A DNA stretch of 64,000 nucleotides. It comes from Chitinophaga sp. S165. Its GTDB lineage: Bacteria; Bacteroidota; Bacteroidia; Chitinophagales; Chitinophagaceae. A model generated the notes under the pieces. That model made no database searches, had not been told where the DNA came from, and saw only the letters and a program-made list of their open reading frames with translations. Shown in pieces: positions 33,891 through 44,282 of this stretch. Within the stretch, counting starts at the first letter, position 1. Every line of letters starts with the position of its first letter. The stretch is taken from contig NZ_QGTG01000001.1 of the NCBI RefSeq assembly GCF_003182155.1, positions 2,104,991 to 2,168,990 on the forward strand, given 5' to 3'. The position numbers and the translations under genes were made by a program.

Positions 33891-35027
33891 ATGACCGCAA
33901 ACAGGATCATTCAACATATATTCCAACAGCCTGATATTAAACAGGTTGACGAGGCAGCACTGGAAAGGCTGGTAACGTCATATCCGTACTTTACGGCGGC
34001 GCGTCTGCTGCTGGCGCGCAAACAATACAGTGTGCAAAAGAACCTGCTGGCGCCGGCGGTAAAGAAGGCCCAGCAGTACAGTACCAATATGCATTACTTC
34101 TACCGCTTTGTTACCACAGAAGAGAAAAGCATTGCTCCTGTGGAAGAAGCCCCGGTAGAAGTGGCGCCTGAACCGGAACAGGTTGAAGCTGTAATGGCGT
34201 TCCCCGTACAGGAGGAAACGCCGGTTATTGAGGCACAGCCTGTAGCGCAGCCTGCAACGCCTGCACCCGAAACGAAGATCCATGTAACAATACCAAAAAC
34301 ACCGGCAGAGCAGCCTGTTGCATCAGAACCAGCTGCAAATTCTGCCGATGTATACAATACTGAAGAGGAGTTGACCGTTACTGCGAATGATGTGGTAGCG
34401 GCAACAACCGTTGCTCCCCCCGAGGAAGCACCTGCTGCACCAGTGCAAACGGCACAAGCGGCAGCACCAGAAGCGGCGCCTGTACAGGCGGCACAACCGG
34501 CGGTAAAACAGCCTGTAATGCCTCCACCAACAGTCAAGCCGGCAGAAGATGATACAGAGCCTATTAAAATATTCCCGCTGGATACTTCCGAGACCGAAAC
34601 GTCTCTGACTTTCCAACCCTTGTATACCGATGATTATTTCGCTTACAAACGTTTGAAAGATCCTGAGCATGCAGAACATCTCAGTGAAAAAGGAGCAGCA
34701 GAAATGAAAAGCTTTACTTCCTGGCTGAAAGACATGAAGCACACCTTCGCCGAAAAAGCCAGTAAACAATGGTACCAGGAACAGATGCACCGCAGTTATG
34801 AGGACGCAGATCCTGAAGTGTCTGAAACTGTGGAAAAGATGGCTATGGAGTCCATTACACTGAATGACGACATCGTTTCGGAGACACTGGCCGAGATCTG
34901 GGCACGCCAGCACCAGTACCAGACAGCTATCCACATATATCAAAAATTAAGTTTGCTTAATCCCAACAAAAGCGCTTATTTTGCGCAAAAGATTAAGGAA
35001 CTTCAGTTACTAACAGAAAAAAGTTAA
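33891..35027 (+). CDS. Bacteroidota-specific protein with Ala/Pro-rich linker, between lptE and secG
   Basis: The 378-aa product has a conserved N-terminal helical segment (1-80; RLVTSYPYFTAARLLLARKQ), a long low-complexity Ala/Pro/Val/Glu linker (about 85-230) and a conserved helical C-terminus (about 235-378) with a TPR-like ending (ETLAEIWARQHQYQTAIHIYQKLSLLNP in pieces). No enzymatic motif or signal peptide is visible. Its fixed place between lptE and secG suggests a link to secretion or envelope biogenesis, but the function is unknown. A TACTTTAG element 4 bases before the ATG resembles a promoter for a very short or absent leader. Confidence 0.74.
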   Translation: MTANRIIQHIFQQPDIKQVDEAALERLVTSYPYFTAARLLLARKQYSVQKNLLAPAVKKAQQYSTNMHYFYRFVTTEEKSIAPVEEAPVEVAPEPEQVEAVMAFPVQEETPVIEAQPVAQPATPAPETKIHVTIPKTPAEQPVASEPAANSADVYNTEEELTVTANDVVAATTVAPPEEAPAAPVQTAQAAAPEAAPVQAAQPAVKQPVMPPPTVKPAEDDTEPIKIFPLDTSETETSLTFQPLYTDDYFAYKRLKDPEHAEHLSEKGAAEMKSFTSWLKDMKHTFAEKASKQWYQEQMHRSYEDADPEVSETVEKMAMESITLNDDIVSETLAEIWARQHQYQTAIHIYQKLSLLNPNKSAYFAQKIKELQLLTEKS

Positions 35028-35037
35028 CTTATATACT

Positions 35038-35382
35038 ATGTTATTGATTTTCGGCATATTAATCATCCTGGCCTGTGTGTTATTGGGCTTCTTCGTACTC
35101 GTACAGAATCCGAAAGGCGGTGGTTTAAGCGGTACTTTCGGTGGTTTCGGAAACCAGGTGATGGGTGTACGTCAGACTACAGATGTTCTTGAAAAAGGCA
35201 CCTGGATCCTGTCTGCTATCATTGCCGTACTGTGTCTCACCTCTTCTTTATTCATCAACAGGGGTCAGGCTCCTGAATTAAGAAAAGGTGTTATGGAACA
35301 GAATATCACTGTTCCAGCTGCTCCGGCTCAAGTGCCAGCTACGCCAGTTCAGCCAGCACCAGCTCCGGCAAAACAACCATAA
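35038..35382 (+). CDS. secG: Preprotein translocase subunit SecG
   Basis: This 114-aa protein has two membrane helices (about 2-22 and 55-75), the typical loop VQNPKGGGLSGTFGG and a hydrophilic Ala/Pro/Gln tail common in Bacteroidota. SecG stimulates SecYEG translocation. It starts 10 bases after the preceding gene and is followed by a clear intrinsic terminator. Confidence 0.9.
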   Translation: MLLIFGILIILACVLLGFFVLVQNPKGGGLSGTFGGFGNQVMGVRQTTDVLEKGTWILSAIIAVLCLTSSLFINRGQAPELRKGVMEQNITVPAAPAQVPATPVQPAPAPAKQP

Positions 35383-35407
35383 TATTCCGCTCTTAAAGCT
35401 ATTTCAG

Positions 35408-35436
35408 AACCTCGCCGTCACAAGCGAGGTTTTTTA
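35408..35436 (+). terminator. Intrinsic terminator after secG
   Basis: An 8-bp stem (AACCTCGC at 35408-35415 and GCGAGGTT at 35424-35431) with an 8-base loop is followed by T-rich sequence, 26 bases after the secG stop. It separates the lptE-secG unit from mltG. Confidence 0.88.
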
Positions 35437-35450
35437 TTGAATACCATCCT

Positions 35451-36509
35451 ATGGCAAAGAAAAGTAAAGCAAAAAAAAGTCCGACGAAGAATCTATGGAT
35501 CAAACGTATCGTGGTGGCCGCCTGCGCGATCCTCGCAGGCCTGCTCGTATACGTAGGGTACCGGGTGTTTGGTCCTAATACCAAGACATTCGGCGACAGC
35601 AAATTTTTCTACGTGCACACCGGCAGCACTTATGCAGATGTATTGGATGGGCTGGAAGAACAGCAGATCATCCGCAGCCGTACCAGTTTCGATTGGGTAG
35701 CACGCGAGTTGGGATATCCTAAACGTGTAAGGGCCGGTAAGTACAAGATCAGCCCTGGCATGAGCAACTTTGATATTGTGAAGCTGCTGCGTGCCGGCCG
35801 TCAGATACCGGTGAACATCACCATTACAAAACTGCGTACCAAAGCTGACCTTGTCAGGAAGATCAGTTCCAATCTGGAAGCCGATTCCGCTACCTTCCGC
35901 GCTTTGCTGAGCGATCAGGTGTACCTCCGCCAGTTCGGCCTGGACACCAATACCGTGATGTGCGCCTTTATTCCCAACAGCTACCAGTTTTACTGGAATA
36001 CGACCGCAGAAGCAGCTTTCAAAAAGATCGAAAAAGAAACAGCCGCTTTCTGGACAGAAGAACGTAAAGCAGCTGCGAAACGTCTTGACCTCAGTACGGT
36101 CCAGGTTATCATCCTCGCTTCTATTGTAGAAGAGGAAACCAACAAGAACGATGAGAAGCCGTTAATATCCAGCGTATACCTGAACCGCTTCCGCAAGGGC
36201 ATGCGCCTGCAGGCAGATCCTACCGTGAAATTCGCTTTGCAGGACTTCTCCATCCGCCGGATCAGGGAAGGACATATCGCTTTCCAATCGCCTTACAACA
36301 CTTATCAGAATGCCGGTCTGCCTCCAGGCCCCATCTGTACGCCTTCGATCAAGTCAATTGAGGCCGTGCTGAATACACCGGAAACTGATTATATCTATTT
36401 TTGCGCTAAAGCTGATTTCTCCGGATATCATGCCTTTGCCGCTACCTACGCAGAGCACATGAAAAATGCACATGCATTTCATGCTGCACTGAATGCAAGA
36501 GGGATATAA
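35451..36509 (+). CDS. mltG: Endolytic transglycosylase MltG (YceG-like)
   Basis: The 352-aa protein has a Lys-rich cytoplasmic start (KKSKAKKSPTK), one membrane helix (about 21-39) and a periplasmic YceG domain. The catalytic Glu region is ASIVEEETNK, followed by LNRFRKGMRLQADPTV and SPYNTYQNAGLPPGPI, both diagnostic. MltG cuts nascent glycan strands and sets their length during cell-wall growth. Length fits the family. Confidence 0.91.
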   Translation: MAKKSKAKKSPTKNLWIKRIVVAACAILAGLLVYVGYRVFGPNTKTFGDSKFFYVHTGSTYADVLDGLEEQQIIRSRTSFDWVARELGYPKRVRAGKYKISPGMSNFDIVKLLRAGRQIPVNITITKLRTKADLVRKISSNLEADSATFRALLSDQVYLRQFGLDTNTVMCAFIPNSYQFYWNTTAEAAFKKIEKETAAFWTEERKAAAKRLDLSTVQVIILASIVEEETNKNDEKPLISSVYLNRFRKGMRLQADPTVKFALQDFSIRRIREGHIAFQSPYNTYQNAGLPPGPICTPSIKSIEAVLNTPETDYIYFCAKADFSGYHAFAATYAEHMKNAHAFHAALNARGI

Positions 36510-36522
36510 CAACTACAACACA

Positions 36523-37494
36523 ATGCCTTTCAGACCAGAAAAGATCATTCTCAGATCAAAGCCTTTCCGTAAGCTCGTAGACATCAGTAAAACGCTGGTG
36601 TTGCCGGGTTTTGAGGGAGTTCCTTTGTACGATGTGACTAAATTCTTTCTGAAAGAAATGGGAAATAGAAGTCTTGGGGAAAGGGCAGCAGCAATTTCAT
36701 TCAACTTCCTGCTGGCCATTCCCCCTTTCTTTATCTTCATGTTCACGCTCGTGCCATACATTCCCATGAAAAATGTGGAAGCCACACTGTACGAGCTGGC
36801 AGAAGACGTAACGCCCAATTACAATACCTACATCATTATACGGGACATGATCCATGACTTCCTGTATACCCATCGTAACGGATTGCTGTCTATTGCGTTC
36901 CTGATGGGATTTTTTGCATCTTCCAATGCCGTGATGGGCCTTGCACGGTCATTCAATAAGAAATCACCCGGCTTCCGCCGCAGGAAATGGTGGCAAAAAA
37001 GGCTGATGGCCCTGAAACTGACGCTCATACTGATCTTCCTCCTGCTGCTCACTGTTATCCTGATCATTGCGCAGGGTACTGTATTGAGTTTCATTTTCAA
37101 CTACCTGGGCATTACCGACAAACGGATACTTTCCCTGGCAGATGTAGCCCGCTGGATACTGATCGGTTTACTGTTCTTCTCTATGCTTTCGGTGATCTAT
37201 CGTTTCGTACCGGCTACCACCAAAAGATGGAAGTTCATTACGGCCGGTTCTACATTTGCCACGATCATGATGATCCTTGTAACGATCCTCTTCTCCTTCT
37301 TCGTCAACAACTTCGGCAATTACAACAAGATCTACGGATCTATCGGAACCATCATCATCCTCATGTTGTCCGTCTACTTTTATTCCTTCATTCTGCTGAT
37401 CGGTTTTGAGCTGAACGCCAGCATCAGGATACTGAAGGAAACCGCCGACACCCGCAGGGAAAACCTCCCTGAAGAGGTACGTGGGCTCTCCTGA
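36523..37494 (+). CDS. YihY/virulence factor BrkB family membrane protein
   Basis: The product (323 aa from ATG 36523) has about six membrane helices and the family segments LGERAAAISFNFLLAIPPFF and MLSVYFYSFILLIGFELNA. An in-frame ATG at 36493 overlaps the end of mltG and adds ten polar residues (MQEGYNNYNT), which I consider less likely. The family was once called ribonuclease BN, but that activity belongs to another gene; the molecular function is uncertain, possibly transport. It follows mltG closely on the same strand. Confidence 0.83.
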   Translation: MPFRPEKIILRSKPFRKLVDISKTLVLPGFEGVPLYDVTKFFLKEMGNRSLGERAAAISFNFLLAIPPFFIFMFTLVPYIPMKNVEATLYELAEDVTPNYNTYIIIRDMIHDFLYTHRNGLLSIAFLMGFFASSNAVMGLARSFNKKSPGFRRRKWWQKRLMALKLTLILIFLLLLTVILIIAQGTVLSFIFNYLGITDKRILSLADVARWILIGLLFFSMLSVIYRFVPATTKRWKFITAGSTFATIMMILVTILFSFFVNNFGNYNKIYGSIGTIIILMLSVYFYSFILLIGFELNASIRILKETADTRRENLPEEVRGLS

Positions 37495-37617
37495 TAAATT
37501 AGATAAAAATCACACATATTCGTATCTTTACCGTGGAATCCGAGGTCGGTTCCAATCATTGTAAGACCCTAATAGCAGATAAGCAATGGGTTATCGTTAA
37601 CCTGGAAACCTATATTT

Positions 37618-38220
37618 ATGAAAAAGGTATACTGTTTACTGATCCTATGCTGCTGGCTCGTTGCCATGCAGTCCGCAATTATCCCCTCGCTGGAAGTGGG
37701 AGCGCCTTTACCTAAAGCAGATGTTGTACTACAGGATTTTTCCGGCAAAGAGATCACGCTCAATAAAGCAAAATTAAGTAACGGATTACTGGTGATGTTC
37801 TCTGGCAATAGCTGTCCCTATATTGAAAGAAATAAGGTACGCACGCAGGAGATCTGTAAGTATGCGCTCAGCAATAATATCGGTGTGGTGCTGATCAATT
37901 CGAACACCGCAGGTACAGATGAAAAAACAGTGCTGGCAGCCATGAAAACATTTGCCGCCGGTCAGCAATACAACTGGTATTACGTAGTCGATAAAAAAAC
38001 CGAATTAGCGGACGCTTTTGAGGCCAATCATATGCCGGAGTGCTATCTGTTCAACCAGCAGTCAAAACTCGTTTATAAGGGCGCTATTGATGATAATCCG
38101 GGCAATGCGGACGCTGTTAAGATGCGGCACCTCAGTAATGCGATCAATGATATGCTTGCAGGTAAGGCGGCAAGAGTGAATTCCACCACAGCGTTGGGAT
38201 GCAATATCAAAAGATTTTAA
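37618..38220 (+). CDS. Redoxin (thioredoxin/peroxiredoxin-like) exported protein
   Basis: This 200-aa protein has a signal peptide (about 1-20) and a thioredoxin-fold domain. In place of CxxC it carries a single-Cys motif VMFSGNSCPYIERN, related to the HCPYV motif of AhpC/TSA-like proteins; a second Cys is in MPECYLF. The mature N-terminus IPSLEVGAPLPKADVVLQD is typical of redoxins. Likely role: thiol peroxidase or resolving thiol activity in the periplasm. It stands alone and converges with the M14 peptidase gene. Confidence 0.78.
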   Translation: MKKVYCLLILCCWLVAMQSAIIPSLEVGAPLPKADVVLQDFSGKEITLNKAKLSNGLLVMFSGNSCPYIERNKVRTQEICKYALSNNIGVVLINSNTAGTDEKTVLAAMKTFAAGQQYNWYYVVDKKTELADAFEANHMPECYLFNQQSKLVYKGAIDDNPGNADAVKMRHLSNAINDMLAGKAARVNSTTALGCNIKRF

Positions 38221-38229
38221 TAGCGGTAT

Positions 38230-40746
38230 TTACCACACCATAAACAGCGCGTTGCCGAACATCAGTTTCCCGTTCTCCCAGAAGCTGCGGAACAGCGGAT
38301 CGTCCGCCAACATAACGATCTTGCCTTCACCCATATCTTTTACGCCGAAGAGCAGACCGTCTTTCAGCTTTTTGCGTGTTTCCGTTCCCACGAAACCACT
38401 GAGGTAATTATCTTTTTTCAGCACTCCTACATTCCAGCCTCCTTCACCGAGATAGTCGTATATTTTATCATCCTGTTTGAGGGTGTAGTATACTGCCGGA
38501 AATCCGAAGGCCAGGGGATGCGTATTGTCCAGCTGCACTTTATAAATAGCACCGGGAATAAGTTGTTTCACCCCCTCTCTTTCGCGATTGGCATAAGGCT
38601 TCAGGAGATTATATTCATCTTTCTTTTCTTCTTTGCTGTCTTCTTCTTCTTTTTTCAGGTGAAAGCCCCAGTCCAGGGTCGCTACCTGTGACAATGCGCC
38701 CTGCATAGCGATCAGTTTACCGCCTGCTGTGATCCAGTCCTTCAGTTTATTCGTATTGTCTTTCTCCGTCAGGAATTTATAGTTACCGTCCGCCAGTACC
38801 AGTACATCCAGGGCTTTCCAGTTGATGCGCGACAATTGTTTTTCATCGACAATGGTTAGCGGATAACCGATCTGCTGCTCAAAGAAATGCCACACTTCAC
38901 CTGCTGCAAGAGAAGAAACGCCTTCACCCATTACAACAGCTACCCTGACAGGTTTGATGAAACGTACCTTCTCTGAACCAAAGTCCACGCCTTTTTCTAC
39001 AAAGCCGGTGTTAACTGCGTCCAATGATGTTTTATAGGTATTGGCCAGTGAAACGACCTGCTCATCGAATTGTGCGCCTGCGGCTTCATTACCCGATCTC
39101 GTAATGATCAGTGAGCCTGCAGGGAAGGATTTGCCACCGGCGATAAAATCGCCTTCCGCATATCTTACACGGATGCGTTTCTGCAGCAAGGCAGAGAGGA
39201 ACCTTACATCTTTGATACTGTTCCAGCGGGCAAGATAGGCATAAGGCCTGGAGGCCGCCAGCCCGTTATTGACGGTAGCCTGCAGACTGTCCTTTGCCGG
39301 TGTTAATGGCTGACGTACGCCATAGGTTTGCAAACCGTAAGCGTATGGCAGGGACCAGGCGGTGATATCGTAAGTGACGGAATCGGATAAACGGGAATCA
39401 GGCTCGAACAGTACTTTCAGCAGGTTAGACCTTGCCTGTGAAGCACTGATCACCATATCTTCCTTATCGATACTGAAGTTTTCCGTTTTGCCATTGAAGT
39501 AATTGAAGCCATTGGCTTTGTTCACCGCTGCACCATATCCGAAACGGATACCGTTCTTATTAAGCAGGGCGCCTAAAGTGGCCAGTTTTTCAACATTGCC
39601 GGAGGCTTTTACGACGTAGGACTTATAGGGTCCGTCGGGGGTATGAACAGCCTCGTAGAAATATCTGGAGAATTCATTCAGCAGCTGTCCTGCCTGTTGA
39701 GAAGCTATTTCTATGGTTGACAACCCGGTGGTCCGGTGATGATCAATACGCTCTTTGAGGGTCAGTGTATCTCCGTCCTGCTTCAAACCGGCTATTCCTG
39801 CACGTCCCCCGCCGCCCTGTTCATACGTCATACCAATGGCTCCATTGTATGTAGGATAGGTATCGCCATAACTTGGATAGAACATATCGAAGAACTCCTT
39901 TGTAAAATACAGCCAGCCTTCCTTATCGAAGTAACGCGCGTTGTTCTTACCGATCAGCATCTGCATACTGCGTTGCCAGGGTTTGATAATATCATGGAAC
40001 GGTTCTGCTGCAGGTGCGAAGTAATAAGGTGCATCAATGGACTGCTCATGAAAATCCACGTGCACCTGTGGCATCCAGCGGCCATACTGGATAGCCCGTT
40101 GTTGCGATTCTACCTGTGTTTGCCAGGCCCAGTCCCTGTTCAGGTCAAAGTAGTAGTGGTTGGCCCTTCCACCCGGCCAGGGTTCATTGTGCTCTCTTGC
40201 AAACAATAAGGGATCCGGATAACGGGTATGCACCTGGTTATAAAAACTCACGTACCGCTCCCTTCCATCAGGATTGAGACAAGGGTCAATGATCACAAGA
40301 GTGTTTTTCAGCCATTCCTGCTGCTCCTTATTCTCTTTATTGGCCAACATGTACAAGGTGATCATCGCGGCTTCTGTAGAAACGGCTTCGTTACCGTGTA
40401 CGTTATAACTGAGCCATACGATGACAGGATCTCCGGCGGCAGGTTTACCGTCGCCTCCGGCCAGTTCCAGGTTGTGTTGTCTTATCTGTTCTGTTTTATT
40501 AATATTTTCCGGGGAAGTGATCACCGCCAGCATAAGCGGACGGCCTTCGTATGTGGCGCCGTATTGGGTCAGCTGCATATTGGGCGTAACAGCAGCAACA
40601 GCTTTGAAGTACTCCAGCACGCGGTGATGAGGCGTGAACTGTGTTCCAAGCGCATAACCGAGAAACTGATCTGGCGTAGGCAGTTGTTGTGAAAATGCGG
40701 TCTGTACCAGGAGCAGTATAAAGGAGGATAACAGGAATTTGCGCAT
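38230..40746 (-). CDS. M14-family zinc carboxypeptidase, secreted
   Basis: The 838-aa protein has a signal peptide (to about 19, AFS|Q) and an N-terminal M14 peptidase domain. Zinc ligands are visible in NVHGNEAVS (HxxE-type pair) and the later VDFHEQS His; the substrate-binding region is DPCLNPDGRERYV. The C-terminal third (about 530-838) resembles a class I glutamine amidotransferase-like/ThuA fold often fused to such peptidases (DVLVLADGNYKFLTEKD). It probably trims peptides at the cell surface or outside. It ends convergent with the redoxin gene. Confidence 0.85.
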   Translation of the reverse strand: MRKFLLSSFILLLVQTAFSQQLPTPDQFLGYALGTQFTPHHRVLEYFKAVAAVTPNMQLTQYGATYEGRPLMLAVITSPENINKTEQIRQHNLELAGGDGKPAAGDPVIVWLSYNVHGNEAVSTEAAMITLYMLANKENKEQQEWLKNTLVIIDPCLNPDGRERYVSFYNQVHTRYPDPLLFAREHNEPWPGGRANHYYFDLNRDWAWQTQVESQQRAIQYGRWMPQVHVDFHEQSIDAPYYFAPAAEPFHDIIKPWQRSMQMLIGKNNARYFDKEGWLYFTKEFFDMFYPSYGDTYPTYNGAIGMTYEQGGGGRAGIAGLKQDGDTLTLKERIDHHRTTGLSTIEIASQQAGQLLNEFSRYFYEAVHTPDGPYKSYVVKASGNVEKLATLGALLNKNGIRFGYGAAVNKANGFNYFNGKTENFSIDKEDMVISASQARSNLLKVLFEPDSRLSDSVTYDITAWSLPYAYGLQTYGVRQPLTPAKDSLQATVNNGLAASRPYAYLARWNSIKDVRFLSALLQKRIRVRYAEGDFIAGGKSFPAGSLIITRSGNEAAGAQFDEQVVSLANTYKTSLDAVNTGFVEKGVDFGSEKVRFIKPVRVAVVMGEGVSSLAAGEVWHFFEQQIGYPLTIVDEKQLSRINWKALDVLVLADGNYKFLTEKDNTNKLKDWITAGGKLIAMQGALSQVATLDWGFHLKKEEEDSKEEKKDEYNLLKPYANREREGVKQLIPGAIYKVQLDNTHPLAFGFPAVYYTLKQDDKIYDYLGEGGWNVGVLKKDNYLSGFVGTETRKKLKDGLLFGVKDMGEGKIVMLADDPLFRSFWENGKLMFGNALFMVW

Positions 40747-40796
40747 ATGGCACCTTCAATTTATTTACCTAAGATAAACAATTGGAAGGTTTCTTC

Positions 40797-41216
40797 CTAT
40801 TCAACACTTTCCCCTATCAGCCCGAAATGTTGTACACACTCAAGATGCCCGTTCTGTTGATAGTAACGGAACTCTCCTACCCTGTTATCTTCATGCCAGT
40901 TACCTGATTCTGATAAGTTACCGTTATCGAAGAAAACAGTCCTTATTCCCTCCATTCTTCCGGCTTTCCGGAAATATACTTCCTTCAGTTTACCATTCCC
41001 GTAGTAGATCTCTACCTTTTCTTTGTAGGGATCATCCCTGAAGCCGTATACCTTCCAACGGATATGCCCGTTCTCTTCCCGCATTACCTGGCGTAACAGC
41101 TCATTGTTATGCTCATCCTGACCCGTACAGGCTGATCCTCCCGTTACAAAAAGTAAGAGGAAAAAATGGCAAAGCAAACTGCTGTTTATGCTTATAGAAA
41201 ATCGCTCACGGGACAT
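40797..41216 (-). CDS. MORN-variant repeat lipoprotein
   Basis: The 139-aa product has a signal with lipobox-like GSAC and three consecutive MORN-variant (YwqK-like) repeats: EIYYGNGKLKEVYF, TVFFDNGNLSESGNW and RYYQQNGHLECVQHF. Such repeats form beta hairpins and often mediate binding. No partner gene is evident beside it. Function unknown. Confidence 0.72.
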   Translation of the reverse strand: MSRERFSISINSSLLCHFFLLLFVTGGSACTGQDEHNNELLRQVMREENGHIRWKVYGFRDDPYKEKVEIYYGNGKLKEVYFRKAGRMEGIRTVFFDNGNLSESGNWHEDNRVGEFRYYQQNGHLECVQHFGLIGESVE

Positions 41217-41284
41217 GCTGATACTGACATTAACTTAGAAAGTCATACTCAATATAGTAAAATATAATAATATAAATACATCGA

Positions 41285-41322
41285 TCAAAGGAATGAACAC
41301 ATGGTGGTGTCCATCCCTTTGA
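41285..41322 (-). terminator. Hairpin after the TonB receptor gene
   Basis: Arms 41307-41322 and 41285-41300 pair over 16 positions on the minus strand (two G-U pairs) around a 6-base loop, followed by an AT-rich stretch. It lies 15 bases past the receptor stop. Confidence 0.65.
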
Positions 41323-41336
41323 TAATGAATGTCTTT

Positions 41337-44117
41337 TTAAAGTCGCAGTTCCAGTCTGGCAAACAGGAAACGCCCGTTATAACCGAATTGGGTAGCCCTT
41401 CTGGTATACCTGAACTGGTTATTGGTGGTATTTGCAGGATTGGCTACCAGGTCAGGATATACGTCGAACACGTTATTGGAGCCGATATTTACTTTTACAC
41501 CCCGGGTGAGCCAGTAACCCACCGCCACATCGGTCACTACTTTTGCGGAGAATGTCTGATAGAAGGCAGGGTCATTGGTAGCTTCTTCCACAGAGCCGAA
41601 ACGCACGCTGCGCAGGAAAGCATTAAACTTGCCGATGTTATAAGAAAGTGTCAGATTCACCTTGTCGCGCGGTACGCTTCTTTCCAGGTAGATCCTGCTG
41701 GCGCGGCTGAAATAGATGTTCTCTTTGCCTTTCAGCTTCTCAGATGCCTTGATATCTCCAACCCTTTGTGTATAACTGTAAGTACCGGAAAGATCGGCAC
41801 GGAGTACGCCGGCGCCCAGTTTTGTACTATACGTCAATACCAGGTCAACACCTCTTGTTTCAGAGTTGATCGCATTAGCGAAGAAAGCCGCCCTGTTGGC
41901 ATTGGCGAGTGATAATAGCTGATATATTTCCTTATCGATAGCTGACGCTGTATCGGCATTGTTCCCGGAGAACTGGTCAGTATAAACGATACGGTCGTCG
42001 ATATGTGTAAAGTAGCCGTCCACCGTCAGGTTGAACTTTCCGAAAGCGCTGGTAAAACCGGCGCTGATGCTTTTGGATTTTTCTGGTTTCAGCTGCGGAA
42101 TGCCTAACAATTGCGCAGGTCTGCTGTCATTGGTGAAAGTCCCCACTTCATATGGCACACCGTCAACAAATAAAGTAGAAGTGGAAGAATAAAACCGCTG
42201 ATGCAGGGAAGGCGCTCTGAAGCCGGTGCTGGCGGATGCACGCAGGGATGTATTGTTGGTGATCTTATAACGGGCCGTCAGTTTGCCGTTCAGCGTACTG
42301 CCGAAATCGTTATAGTTCTCAAAGCGTGCGGCGCCACCCAACAGGAATGCATCCGTGAAATTAGCTTCTACGTCCACATAAGCGGATATCGCGCTACGGG
42401 TAGCCCTGATGGCATTCTCGGGACGGAAGCCGGGAAACACCTGTGCACCGCCAGCTCTTGGAGAACCGTCTGGTCCGAATACCGTATTCACAGATCCCTG
42501 CGGATCCGGTATCAGGATGTCATTACCATTAGCGTCCACACCTATCTTCCTTGCACGTCCATAATCGGTATAGGAATTTTCTGCACCCGCCACCAGTTCA
42601 TATTGCTCGAAACGGTGTTCGGCACCGAAGGCTATATCCAGTCCCTGCAACACCTCAAAACGACGGGACACGTCCAGGTTGGTAGTATTTTGAGTGAAGA
42701 TCGGCCCACCGCAGGTGAACCGTGTAGGAGAAGCTTTCCCGAGGGATGCATTCAATGAATTTTCCACTTTGAAGCCAAACTCATTGCGTCCGTAGGTATT
42801 ACTGAAATCCGCTTTCCAGTCACCCAGTTGGCCACGTATGCCCATTGCGAAAGAGCGGTCATAAATATCACTGTGTATTTCCGGTAAAAAACCGATGGGG
42901 TAGATGTCCAGTACATTCCTGCTATCGTGCGGTAAACGGTATACACCGGCGGCATCTCCATTACGGTAGCCGATACCTCCAAAGAAATAGAACGCCGCTT
43001 CATTCTCCAGTGGTACGAGGCCATTTACAAATAACTGGGCACTGCGCAGTTTAGACTGACCTGCACGCATGCGAATATCATTACGGGTGATGTTATTGGC
43101 CACCAGGAAAGAATCTGTTTTATCAAGGCCACCGGGATAAGTCCTGTAAATAGCTCCCTGCCAGGGTCCGGAGCGGTTGGTATAATTGCGGTAATCGTAG
43201 GAACCGCTGAAGTTAACATACCCCCCCTTTGAGCCGAGACGAACGCCATAATTTGCGGCAGTCTGCACGGTCTGTCCGTCTATGTTATCGTCAGCCTGCG
43301 AAGTAACATTAGCGCCCGTGGTAACATTTACATTCAGGCGGTCTGTCGTGCTATTCAAAATAATATTGATCACACCGGCAATAGCGTCGGATCCGTATTG
43401 GGCGGCAGCGCCGTCGCGTAATATCTCAATACGGTTAATAGCAGATGTGGGGATCGCATTCATATCAGTACCAACCGCACCTCGGCCGAAACTACCGTTC
43501 ACATTTACCAGCGCTGTATTGTACCGGCGTTTGCCGTTCACAAGTACAAGTACCTGGTCAGGACCCAGACCACGCAGTGAAGCAGGATCTATATGGTCGG
43601 TACCATCTGCTACTGTTTGTGTACCGGAACTGAAAGATGGCGCTATATAATTCAGGATCTGGTTAACAGAGACCTGCGGCGCATCGGAAACAATCCTTCT
43701 GACATCAATAACGTCCACAGGTACCGGCGTTTCCATTTGAGAACGGGGCTTGTTGCGGGAGCCTAATACTACCAGCTCACTTATAGTAGTGCGTTCTTCT
43801 TTCATCACTACATCGAGTGTGACGGTTTGCCCCGCAACAACAGTTACGTCCCTGCGCTGCCATGGAAAGCCCACGAAACTGATCAACAGGGTGTGATTAC
43901 CGGGACTTACCTGCAGTGAAAAGTGCCCCTGTTCATCGGTGGCTACACCCCTATTGGTCTTTTCTATACGCACGGTAGCGCCGGGAATTGGTATTTTTTT
44001 ATCATCAGTAATGGTACCGGTGACGGTCCCTGTCTGACCATACGAGACCGCTGATATGCATAAAGTAATGAGAATTAGAAGCACAAGGCCTCTAAGATGG
44101 GTGACCGGGTGTAACAT
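41337..44117 (-). CDS. TonB-dependent outer-membrane receptor with carboxypeptidase-regulatory-like domain
   Basis: The 926-aa protein has a signal peptide (to about 27), a CarboxypepD_reg-like beta-sandwich (about 30-115; [20 protein letters not shown]), a plug domain ([38 protein letters not shown]) and a beta barrel ending in Leu (LFARLELRL). No SusD gene follows, so it is not a SusCD polysaccharide locus; it may take up a siderophore, vitamin or peptide. The neighbour on the other strand is gamma-glutamyltransferase. A hairpin terminator follows. Confidence 0.88.
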   Translation of the reverse strand: MLHPVTHLRGLVLLILITLCISAVSYGQTGTVTGTITDDKKIPIPGATVRIEKTNRGVATDEQGHFSLQVSPGNHTLLISFVGFPWQRRDVTVVAGQTVTLDVVMKEERTTISELVVLGSRNKPRSQMETPVPVDVIDVRRIVSDAPQVSVNQILNYIAPSFSSGTQTVADGTDHIDPASLRGLGPDQVLVLVNGKRRYNTALVNVNGSFGRGAVGTDMNAIPTSAINRIEILRDGAAAQYGSDAIAGVINIILNSTTDRLNVNVTTGANVTSQADDNIDGQTVQTAANYGVRLGSKGGYVNFSGSYDYRNYTNRSGPWQGAIYRTYPGGLDKTDSFLVANNITRNDIRMRAGQSKLRSAQLFVNGLVPLENEAAFYFFGGIGYRNGDAAGVYRLPHDSRNVLDIYPIGFLPEIHSDIYDRSFAMGIRGQLGDWKADFSNTYGRNEFGFKVENSLNASLGKASPTRFTCGGPIFTQNTTNLDVSRRFEVLQGLDIAFGAEHRFEQYELVAGAENSYTDYGRARKIGVDANGNDILIPDPQGSVNTVFGPDGSPRAGGAQVFPGFRPENAIRATRSAISAYVDVEANFTDAFLLGGAARFENYNDFGSTLNGKLTARYKITNNTSLRASASTGFRAPSLHQRFYSSTSTLFVDGVPYEVGTFTNDSRPAQLLGIPQLKPEKSKSISAGFTSAFGKFNLTVDGYFTHIDDRIVYTDQFSGNNADTASAIDKEIYQLLSLANANRAAFFANAINSETRGVDLVLTYSTKLGAGVLRADLSGTYSYTQRVGDIKASEKLKGKENIYFSRASRIYLERSVPRDKVNLTLSYNIGKFNAFLRSVRFGSVEEATNDPAFYQTFSAKVVTDVAVGYWLTRGVKVNIGSNNVFDVYPDLVANPANTTNNQFRYTRRATQFGYNGRFLFARLELRL

Positions 44118-44282
44118 AAGATTCGATTTAGATTTTAGATTTGGGTTTTTAAATTTTGAGTTGTTCTTTTGGTTATGTTATTGCTACAAGCACGATGATC
44201 TGTCTATTATCTAAAATACTAATTTGACAGCGCATTTTGTAAACAAGTTGTAAATACTCAATTGAAGATTAAATCCATACGC

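Noticed and set aside
34100..34537. Long minus-strand ORF (145 codons) opposite the Ala/Pro-rich linker
   Set aside because: It is the antisense shadow of GCN-rich codons: its protein is nearly all Ala, Thr, Ser, Gly and Cys. The plus-strand gene is consistent with its operon.
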